NCBI GenBank assembly: GCA_030272585.1
Contig: BSYQ01000001.1
Span: 8,819,001 to 8,883,000 of the forward strand
Direction: 5' to 3'
Length of the DNA: 64,000 bases
Source: Bryopsis sp. KO-2023
Lineage: Eukaryota > Chlorophyta > Ulvophyceae > Bryopsidales > Bryopsidaceae
The position numbers and the translations under genes were made by a program. How positions within the stretch are numbered: position 1 is the stretch's first letter; each line of letters begins with the position of its first letter. This document shows positions 55,457 to 64,000 of this stretch, in pieces. The notes beneath the pieces were generated by a model that was not told the DNA's origin, did not search any database, and saw nothing but the letters and a program-made list of their open reading frames with translations.

Positions 55457-57957
55457 ATGCATTCGCTCGGAGCGATGCAGTCGTTTTGCTCCCTCAAATT
55501 GAATCCCGCCCACTTCCATCATGCATCGGAGAGCGTGTCGCCGTCTCTCTTAGAAACGAAGCCAGTCGAATCATGCTGCAGGGCAAACTTCGCTCGGGCC
55601 CCGACGTGTCACGTGGGTCGAGCCTTTCCTTCGGAATATGCACCTCGCGGTGCTTTGCAAGTTACGGAAGCTGTGCCTGGCTTCCATATGAACCGTTTGA
55701 GCGCATCGCAAGACACGGCCACGAAAGGCAGGATTCGACCTGAGGACGTGGTGGTCAGGTGGGCGGGACTGAGGTGGCAAAATTTTGCATGTGCTTTGGA
55801 TGGATGGATTCGAGCCAGGTTGTGGAAGTTGTCATGATGTTTTGTGAAGGTCTGCTCAAAGCGATGAGGAGCTGGAAGCAGCTGCATGGTTGAGGGCAAA
55901 AGCATTTTACGCATATCCAGAAGAGAGGAAATTTGCCGGTCAGGTAGCCACCGCAAACCATTGGGGTTTCTTTCTGAGGAATTCTGCCGATATTTTGATG
56001 GATGATGTCAATTTTAAAAAAGAGCGTTTCCTTGCGGAATTTTGAGGTGGGAAGCAGTGTATTTTTTTGTGGCCCATTGTGGCCCATTTGGCCCATTTTG
56101 GCCCCCCAAAAAATCAGAATGGCAAATTTTGGGGCCACAAAAGGGCCAAAACGTTTTATTACAAGATGAATTTTGGGCCACAAAAGGGCCACATTCACCC
56201 GAAGTTTGTAAGGCCTGGGCCACATCCAAGAAATCAATCGAGTTTCCACAAAAATCAAAACCAACAACATTAAGTAAATGCTATACTGTAATACGCAAAT
56301 CTTTCGCGCTGCTTTAGGATCGCTCGTCTTTTTTTTCGCCTACCTTATTTTCGTCTCCACAGATGGGCACGAAAATAAAGCAGTGCGAAAATAAAGCAAA
56401 CGCGTGATTGGGTATAATCTGTAGTTACAAACTTGCGTACCTGAATAGCCTTGGTTTTTCCGCCTGCTTTATTTTCGTTCCTGCTCTTTTTTCGCCTACC
56501 TTAATTTTCGTGCTTTGGTCCGCGCGCGAAAATAAAGCAGCGCGAAAAGATTTGCGTATTACAGTATAAACACCAAGCCTTGTAATTTCTGATTTTGAAG
56601 TTGGGGCCACATTTTATTATTTTCGGACAAATTGGGGCCACAAATGGGCCACAACTGGATGAAACGGCCAAATTTAGGGCCACTTTGGGGCCAGTGAAAT
56701 TGAAAAAAAATACACTGGTGGGAAGGAAGGCGGTGATCATTGGAGATCCATGATTCTCTTTGACGAATGCTAGTTTGGATTTTGACAACAGTTGCATCAA
56801 TCGATGAAAGCTCGAGAGGAATTCGATTTGCTCAAGATTTGGAGTTTGGAGAAGCGACTGGAGCGACTGAGGGTATATATTGCACAGAGATTTTGCTTGT
56901 TATTCATTTATGATAGATGGGGACTTATCCTTCCAATGTTGATTTGTGTATTGAGATTTTTTGCACACTCTTGGATGTCTGTTCAGTGTTTGCGATGGAC
57001 AGCCAACAGCGTTTCAGAATCAATTCTGTTTTTGCCTGAGTAGGATCCACGGGAGTGTGTGGTGGCTGTTGTCCCTTTGTCATTAGTATCAGCTACAACA
57101 GAGGTGGATCGAAACGCCATCGAGGATTTTATCGTTGTGACTGAGGAAAGCGGCGAGGAGTCTCTTATCATTGGAACGCTGGACGTGGTGGTGGCGAAGG
57201 CTGTCGATGGCCAAGTGCTGATCGGTGGGGTGGTGTGGTGCTCATTACACTTCAGAGTCATTGACTTCCTGCAACGTTCAGCTGACCCCTGATGTTGTTG
57301 AATTGTGACTCTGTTCCAGGAAACACTTACTGCCCTGCATATCTGGCTAATGTATGTGTTGGAGACGTGGTGAGACGCTGTGGAGTCGGGCATTTGCTGA
57401 TCGATGCTGCCAGGAGATTTGCAAAGGATCACGGTGGGGTGGATGATGGAATAGAGAATCGAGCTTTTCAGAAGATCAGTTTGCTATGAATTGTTCGTTT
57501 GTTTCTTGTTTTGGGTGGTCGATTTGCTGATTATTTTTATTATTATTTGCCCTATTTTGCTGATGTTCAAGATTCGGATGGCCTGTTCGTGCACATCATG
57601 GCTGCGAACGAAGTGGGCCGAAAATTTTATGAGAGTTGTGGTTTCGTCGTCGACAAAATCGAGTCAACGAATGAAGCCAATATACGGTGAGTTTTGGGGT
57701 TAGCAGTCACAGACACGGTGTCAGATTCAGAAGATGGGGATGCAGGCCCTAGCAGCAGTAGCATTTTAGAGAACCTGTTGTGTGAAGTTGGTCGAGTGGA
57801 GGAGAGCGCCAGTCCTGATCGATTCCATGTCTCACCAGCGTCAGTGAAAAAAGACCCAAGGCTAATGAATGGTTCATTGTGTGCACTCAGGGGCCATTGC
57901 TTGGACGGCATTCCTGGAGGTGGAAAAACTATGCTTTTGAGAGATGATCAAAACTGA
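55457..57957 (+). CDS. GNAT-family N-acetyltransferase, probably plastid
   Basis: GNAT enzymes move acetyl from acetyl-CoA to amines; plant plastid members acetylate protein N-termini and lysines. Seven exons (55457-55758, 55850-55943, 56792-56872, 57044-57224, 57320-57433, 57572-57686, 57891-57957) give 954 nt, 317 aa. An N-terminal ~90-residue leader is Ser/Ala/His-rich and transit-like. Domain features include DEELEAAAWLRAKAFYAYPE, a strand with the acetyl-CoA pyrophosphate loop VVRRCGVGHLLIDAARRFA (Q/R-x-x-G-x-G/A), and HIMAANEVGRKFYESCGF, typical of helix 4 and strand 7. The end is RGHCLDGIPGGGKTMLLRDD. Intron 2 (55944-56791) is enlarged by nested transposon remnants. The first ATG in frame was used; a second lies at 55472. 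Confidence 0.88.
56055..56717. mobile_element. Non-autonomous hAT-like element (663 bp) in GNAT intron 2
   Basis: Perfect terminal inverted repeats CAGTGTATTTTTTT lie at both ends. They are bounded by an 8-bp direct repeat GTGGGAAG (56047-56054 and 56718-56725). An 8-bp target duplication with CAGTG ends is the hAT superfamily hallmark. Sub-terminal regions carry many GGCCCA/GGGCCA words in both orientations, as transposase-binding repeats often do. There is no transposase frame. It is interrupted by a second element at 56284-56566. Confidence 0.88.
56284..56566. mobile_element. TA-flanked inverted-repeat element (283 bp) nested in the hAT-like element
   Basis: Long terminal inverted repeats start TACTGTAATACGCAAATC and run on through TTTCGCGCTGCTTTA with one indel. 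TA flanks both ends (56282-56283 and 56567-56568), as in Tc1/mariner/pogo-type insertions. The interior repeats CGAAAATAAAGCA several times in both orientations. It has no coding capacity and is younger than the hAT-like host element. Confidence 0.82.
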
Positions 57958-58378
57958 TCCAGTTGCTCCGCTTGTTTCTGCCAGACTCCGTTGAGCTCTT
58001 CTTTTCCCAAGTTATTGATGTTGGCGATGCATGTGGGACGAATTTTACTGTTGTGATATGGAATTTGCTTTCATTGGGCTCAGCTCATGCTCATTCTCTC
58101 AATAAAGATCTTTGATCAATCCTTGACCGACCAACGAAAAAGTTCGTGGCATAAACTCGACTCACAGGATGCTGGTGAAGCTCTCAATAAATCCCCCCCC
58201 CCCCTCCACTCCTCCATTTCTTTTCCTCTGTAATTGCATCACGCAGCAAAAGAGGAGACCCCGTTCTTTCGAGTACACGTAGTAAACAACCGAGATGCAG
58301 ACGTAATCCAAGTATAACCTAGAGGGATCGCATACATAAATCATCTTTGTTGGAGTGAATTGACGCTTTTGGACAAGC
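57958..58378. other. Intergenic region, GNAT / oxidoreductase A
   Basis: This contains the 3' flank of the GNAT gene, with AATAAA-like words near 58101, and the promoter of the first oxidoreductase gene. A run of C residues lies near 58192-58204. The last ~65 bp are similar to the region before the second copy at 61467. Confidence 0.5.
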
Positions 58379-60372
58379 ATGGCTTCCGCACGACCTTTCC
58401 AAGTGATCGTATGGGGGGCCACCGGGTTCACGGGGAAATTGGTTTGCGAACACATTGCGGCGGAGTACCAGGTGCGTCGGGTGGCGTTGCTCGAAAAAGA
58501 CGCACGGCAGTTGCGGTCCTAGATTTTAGCCTAGGAATTGGGAAAGCACGATCGTGATGGACACGATTCTCAGAATGGCATGGCATGCAGGGAAAGCTGA
58601 AATGGGCGATGGCTGGCCGGAATCAGGGAAAGCTTGAGGGTGTTCGAAAAGACTTGAGCAGCATAAATGAGCTGTGCAAGGTACAGGTTAATCAGAATTT
58701 TGGCATGCATGTTTGCATGTACAGCTTGCGATGGACATAGATATGTTACTGAATTTATGGTGGGGATGCGTGTTCAACAGGATGTGCCGATTGTTGTGGC
58801 CGATTCTGCAGACCAGTCCTCCGTGGATGAGATGGTTTCCCAAGCCGATGTGGTGGTAGCTTGTGCAGGACCATTTGCGAAATACACTGCTACTGTTGTA
58901 GATGCCAGCGTTCGGCATGGAACCCACTACTGTGATATCACAGGTACTCGTGGTGCATCAAATTTCTGACACAGTTGGGATTTTCAACTTTTCGCATGTG
59001 CTGGTGTTTTTTTTTTCATTGAGGAATTCACATGGGGCGAATATGAGAATGATGGCCTTCCAGGAGAGGTACTGTGGGTCCGAGACAACATCCGGAAGTA
59101 TCATGACGAAGCCAAAGAAAAGAAGGTCAAGATCGTGCACTGCTGTGGATTCGACAGCATTCCGTCAGACCTAGGGACGTTCTTCGTAACCCACCATGTC
59201 CGAAACACCCTGAACAAGTAAGCAATTATCGAAGACAGCATACGTTATCAGTGGCTGGCTGAAGCGCACTATTCATGGTGCGAATTGAGAGTTCGTTTGC
59301 TGGTAACATCTGCAGGGGTTGCAAGAGCGTTGAGGCACTTGTGGAAGACATGCAAGGTGCTGCAAGTGGTGGAACGATCTACACCATCATGGACATGATG
59401 GCCGGCATGACGAAAGAGAAAGGCAAGCTTTTGGCAGATCCATACAGTCTCGACCCACCAGACAGCAGGTAGGCCCCTCACACCTTCCACCTCCTGTTTG
59501 TGCAGTGTGCATGTCTTGACGGAATTGCCATTCCAATGGACAGTGTAATCGTTTGATAAAGTGGAGCGCTGGTTGCTATGTATTTATTGGATAACATTTC
59601 CTGCTGTTTTGACAGGAGAGGCCGAGATACTCAGGCTGCCCTGACGCCCTTCTACAGTAGCAATGCTGAAACTTGGACATCACCTTTCATCATGGAGGGG
59701 GTCAATTCCCGGGTCGTTCGACGGAGCAATGCTTTGTTGGACAACGCTTACGGCAAGGATTTTGGCTACATTGAGGCGATGAAGAACGGGGGCTTCTTAT
59801 CTGCTGCAATGGGCAGTCTCATGTACATTGGAGTGGGTGTCGTTTTCGCATTTCGGTGGGGTCAAGGTATGCAGCAGTGGAGGATTACATGCACCTGGCT
59901 GATTGAATCTATTGATTGGATTTGAGGTCCAGCACTGACGGCCGCATTTGCCTAATGTCTCAATGAACGTCCGGAGGGGACAAGTGAATGATTTCTCCTT
60001 GTGGCTGGTTTTGCAGCCCTTGCAATGAAGTTCCTCCCTTCCCCTGGTGAAGGCCCCACAAAGGAGCAGCAGCTCAATGGATCTTTCAAGTTCAGGTATG
60101 TCGCGGAGACGGAAGAACCAGAGGGAGGAAAACCAGAGAAGGTGGTTGCCACCATGGGGGTCACTGGCTTCGATCCTGGATACTGGGGGACTGCCAGAAT
60201 GGTTTTGGAGTGTGCACTTTGCCAAGTGTTCGATTCTGAGAAGCTCAAGGAACAGGGGGTGATGGAGGGTGGGGTGCTGACCCCCGCGACTGCCTTTGGG
60301 ATGGTCGCTGTGGAGCGTCTGAGAGCAGCAGGATTCAAATTTGATATTGTGTCCGATGGAAAGTCGACCTAG
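58379..60372 (+). CDS. Saccharopine dehydrogenase-like oxidoreductase, copy A
   Basis: Seven exons (58379-58471, 58591-58680, 58781-58943, 59064-59217, 59316-59468, 59616-59866, 60017-60372) give 1260 nt, 419 aa. The N-terminus has the Rossmann dinucleotide motif VWGATGFTGKLV (GxxGxxG). It continues with AMAGRNQGKLEGVRKDL and ADVVVACAGPF. The substrate-side hallmarks are GTHYCDITGE and HCCGFDSIPSDLG, as in SCCPDH / trans-acting enoyl reductase family members. A hydrophobic segment (AAMGSLMYIGVGVVFAFRW) in the second half may lie on a membrane. The C-terminus (PSPGEGPTKEQQ, FDPGYWGTARMVLECALC, GGVLTPATAFGMVAVERL) matches the family end. The true substrate is unknown; these are not lysine-pathway enzymes by default. 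Copy B at 61467 is a tandem duplicate. Confidence 0.93.
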
Positions 60373-61466
60373 AATGAGTTCATCTGCGGTCAGGATTTTG
60401 CTAGTGGGATTGGATTTGGCTAGAATATTGTTGATTGATTTGTTGATTTATCGAGTAGTGATTTATTTGAATTTGTAGGATTTTTGCTATGGAAAAAATA
60501 TCTGATCCAGAATGAGCCAAGGGGATGAGTGTGGACTTTTCAAGCGGGAGGATCTTTCTATAATCTTTTTGGGCCATATATCTGAAGGCTTTGTTCCACA
60601 CTGTTGTCCGTGAAAACAATGAAAGGAACACAACATTTAACTAGTGCCCCAGCCTCAGTTGCAGTCCAGCTTGGACCATCGGGACCAGCCCAAGAGCATC
60701 ATCAGCACATTTTCAATTTTAGTCAATGAGAGAAGGGGATTGTGCAAGGCATGATTTATTGACCTCGATGATCCACCACCATGATTGATTGTCAATACAA
60801 TAGAAACTAACATGTCTAAATCAGCCCCTGAAGGCTGTGTTGCAACAATTAATGTTGGCTTGCATTCGAAAGTTAAGCGAACTTAATGCTGGCATGCAAG
60901 CATCAGAGAATGTTCATTAAGTTCCCAAAAAAAGGGATGTAGAACAAAACAAACAAGCAAACAAACAAGCTTTACATTTCATGGTGGAGGAGATCTGGAA
61001 AAGAAGAGCAGGCAACTGGTGAGAAAACGAAATCGGTGAGATTGTCATTGAGAAAGATCCCTACAATGGGTATTGTATTTATACCAATACTAATGATTAC
61101 AGAACAGCAATGGGATTGTCTTTGAAATAGGCAGCCTGCAGCCACGCTTCCTCTCAAATTTAATTATGGATTGCCCATATGATGATTCATTTTCTATATT
61201 GCAGGGGTGTCCTTGCTATTTCAGAGGATCTCGGTCCTCAAATGCCTGAGGGAGATCAGGGGATGATCACCTGATGATGCATTTTTCTAATGTGGCTGTA
61301 ATTATTGTTTGTTTGTAATCATTGACTGATATGCTGATGGTGATTGATTGACTGTTTAGTCAATTTACAACGAGGAGTGGGGCAATGGACAGCCCCCCAA
61401 CACAATCAACACAAAGTGTGTGCAAAATCGCTCTCTCTTGGGCCGGATTGACGCTTCCATCCAAAC
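60373..61466. other. Intergenic region between the two oxidoreductase copies
   Basis: About 1.1 kb holds the 3' flank of copy A and the 5' flank of copy B. AT-rich sequence with TTGATTGATT-type repeats near 60430-60460 and 61330-61350. No gene is recognised. Confidence 0.5.
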
Positions 61467-63585
61467 ATGGCTTCTGCGCGACCTTTCCAAGTGATCGTAT
61501 GGGGGGCGTCTGGATACACGGGAAGACTGGTGTGCGAGCATATTGCGGCGGAGTACCAGGTACACCAGATCTTGGATGTGGAGCACAGTGAACTCGCAAC
61601 AGGATTTGAACGGGCCTGAGAGTGCTGATTGCCTTTGCGCGCTTCATGGATTTGTTCATCGCATTCACAAGCGCATGCTTGATCAATGCCGTCCTTGTAG
61701 GGTGTTTTGGGAAACGACGATCAGATTCTCAGGTTGGAGTTAATTGAATTGAATGGCATGGCATGCAGGGAAAGCTGAAATGGGCAATGGCTGGCCGGAA
61801 TCAGGGAAAGCTTGAAGGTGTTCGAAAAGACTTGAGCAGCATAAATGAGCTGTGCAAGGTACAGATTATTCAGATTTTGGGATGCATGTCTGCATGTACA
61901 TCTGCCAGGGACATACATGTGTTACTGAATTTATTGCGCGGGTGTGTGTATAATATAGGAGGTGCCAATTGTTGTGGCAGACTCTACCAACCAATCCTCC
62001 GTGGATGAAATGGTTTCCCAGGCGGATGTGGTGGTAGCTTGTGCAGGACCATTTTCGAAATACTCTGCCCCTGTTGTAGATGCCAGCGTTCGACATGGAA
62101 CCCACTACTGCGATATCACAGGTGAGGGCAGTGCTTTGACACAGATATGCAGTGGTATATCAGATTCCCCATGCTAACTTTGGAAGTTTGATGGTTTCAT
62201 TTTTGTGCATATGACATGAAAATGGAATTATGGGGTTCCAGGAGAAGTACTGTGGGTCCGGGAAAGCATCCGAAAGCATCATGACGAAGCCAAAGAAAAG
62301 AACGTCAAAATCGTGCACTGCTGTGGATTCGACAGCGTTCCGTCAGACCTGGGCACCTTCTTCATAACAAACCACGTCCGGAACACCCTGAACAAGTAAG
62401 CCTTGATCCGAGACAGCGTATGATATTATTATCAGCTGTGCTGCAAATCGACACTGAGAAAGCGCACCATATGGAAGTATGTATCTCTGTGTTTTCGCCT
62501 CATTGCTTCGCTGATGATGGCTCCAGGGGTTGCAAGAGGGTCGAAGGATATTTGGAGGACGCCAGAGGGGGGTTCAGCGGTGGAACAATCTACAGTTTCA
62601 TGGAGATGTTCCGTAGCGCGACAGAAGAGGGCACCAAAGCTTTGGAAGATCCATACAGTCTGGATCCACCAGGCAGCAGGTAGCTTTCCCTTCCTTTCCA
62701 TCTTTTCCTTTCAAGTTATTCATATGAATTGGTCCTTCTCTCGATGATGCATCCAGTTCCCAAGATATCATTTGCTCAATTGGCAGGCGAGGTCCAGATA
62801 CAGTCTCTCCCCTGACGCCGTTCTACAGTAAACTCGATGAAACTTGGGCAGCACCCTTTGTGATGGAGGTTGTAAATTCTCGTGTTGTTCGCCGAAGCAA
62901 TGCCCTTTTGGGCAACGCTTACGGGAAAGATTTTGGCTACCTCGAGGGGCTTAAGACTGGTAACTTCGCCATTGCTGTGATGGCTAGCATGCTGTACGCT
63001 ACAGCAGGAGCCATCGTTGCATACCCATTGGGTCGAGGTAAGCACCAGCAAATCGTCACCCCGATACACAGTAAACTGGGGGGGATTCGAGTGCATGCAG
63101 TTGTTGCAGGACCATGAGATAGAAGGCTCATCGAAAGACATTTGCTGGTGGTGCGCTGTGGATTTTTGTCGACGTTCGGACCAGGAAAAAGGAAAACTGA
63201 ATGGTTTTCTGTTGTGGCTGATTTGGCAGCGTTTGGGGTGAATGTCCTGCCTTCCCCCGGTGAAGGCCCCAACAGGGAGGATCTGTTCAACGGGTTTTTC
63301 AAGTACAGGTTTGTCGCGGAAACGGAAGAACTGGAGGGAGGAAAACCAGAGAAGGTGGTTGCCTCCTTGACGGCTGATGGATTTGATCCCGGGTACTGGG
63401 GTACTTCCAGAATAGTTTTGGAGTGTGCGCTTTGTCAGGTGTTTGAGTCTGCAAAGCTCAAGGAACAGGGTGCGATGGAGGGTGGGGTGCTGACCCCTGC
63501 AGCCGCGTTTGGGATGGTTGCTGTGGAGCGTCTGAGAAATGCAGGATTCAAATTTGATATTGTGTCCGGTGGAAAGTCCTCCTAG
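61467..63585 (+). CDS. Saccharopine dehydrogenase-like oxidoreductase, copy B
   Basis: The exon structure is identical to copy A: seven exons (61467-61559, 61769-61858, 61959-62121, 62242-62395, 62527-62679, 62787-63037, 63230-63585) with the same length at every exon, 1260 nt, 419 aa. The cofactor motif is VWGASGYTGRLV; GTHYCDITGE and HCCGFDSVPSDLG are retained. Divergence is concentrated in exons 5-6 (GYLEDARGGFSGGTIYSFME; hydrophobic AVMASMLYATAGAIVAYPLG) and in the region around FGVNVLPSPGEG. The first exons, including a duplicated upstream stretch, are nearly identical to copy A. The frame is fully intact, so both copies look functional. The differing segments could shift substrate or membrane contact. 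Confidence 0.93.
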
Positions 63586-64000
63586 AGTGCATCTTCAAAA
63601 TATTATTTATTCTTATATTTGATTGATTCAGAGAATTATCTGCGGGGTGAATTGGTGTTTGTCTGGAATTTTTGTACTGCTTGTGATTGTTTTTTTTGTT
63701 TTGGAGACATCATCTGAACCAGAAGGAATCAGGGTGAGGTGGCTGTAACCTGGTTTTTATTTGCCTTCCAGATTTTTCGTTATGTTGATAACCAGATGAA
63801 ATCTCCTACACAAATTAACCACCCTCACAAAAGTGCCGGATAGAATGCAATCCGAACTCCTTGCCTGAAATCCCCTTGCTTTCATCAATGTCTCGATATG
63901 ACAGACAAAGGTCAACCCCCAGATTGGGTGGCACTTAGTTCTACCTCATACCTCGTACTCTTGAGTAAAAGAGGTTGGACTCGGGAGGCGATTCGGAAAT
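63586..64000. other. 3' flank of oxidoreductase copy B
   Basis: Terminal 415 bp, AT-rich at first. No gene is recognised before the window ends. Confidence 0.5.

Overview
This is a 64-kb piece of a nuclear genome from a photosynthetic eukaryote. Almost every gene is split by short GT-AG introns with pyrimidine-rich 3' ends. There is no bacterial-style operon structure. Several proteins belong to plastid-bearing cells: a CCB1-type cytochrome b6f cofactor-assembly factor, a nuclear-encoded plastid-type ClpP, an Obg-type GTPase, and several products with transit-peptide-like N-termini. The best guess is a green-lineage alga; this is inference from gene content only. Splice junctions were worked out by hand. 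Where exon lengths are given, the phases close exactly to an open reading frame.

Layout: APC10 (-, 322-1282); a signal-anchored coiled-coil membrane protein (+, 2263-4201); a CRAL-TRIO protein (+, 5789-6631); an unknown, probably plastid, single-TM protein (-, 7729 to about 11416); Obg GTPase (+, 11568-14049); a secreted unknown protein (+, 14366-15959); TrmB tRNA methyltransferase with a presequence (-, 16108-17620); CCB1 (+, 17780-19281); a TPR protein with a presequence (-, 20845-24437); a 1470-aa coiled-coil scaffold with a regular array of QT/QA motifs (+, 24488-30593); ClpP (-, 31240-32658); IMP3 (+, 32925-33895); a T1/BTB protein (-, 37578-39311); dihydroneopterin aldolase (+, 40638-41479); a kinesin-like protein with degenerate motor switches (-, 41831-47804); a Pro-rich coiled-coil protein (-, 50324-53643); a GNAT acetyltransferase whose second intron holds nested transposon remnants (+, 55457-57957); and two tandemly duplicated saccharopine-dehydrogenase-like oxidoreductases (+, 58379-60372 and 61467-63585).

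Two themes stand out. The first is organelle maintenance: CCB1, ClpP, Obg, TrmB, the TPR protein, the single-TM protein and the GNAT. The second is cytoskeletal or scaffold coiled-coil proteins: the QT-array scaffold, the kinesin-like protein, the Pro-rich coiled coil and the membrane coiled coil. Many genes are paired head to head over very short spacers (50 bp between start codons at 24438-24487, about 150-270 bp elsewhere). Long T/C-rich low-complexity tracts separate several convergent or tandem genes. Non-autonomous DNA transposons lie inside introns.
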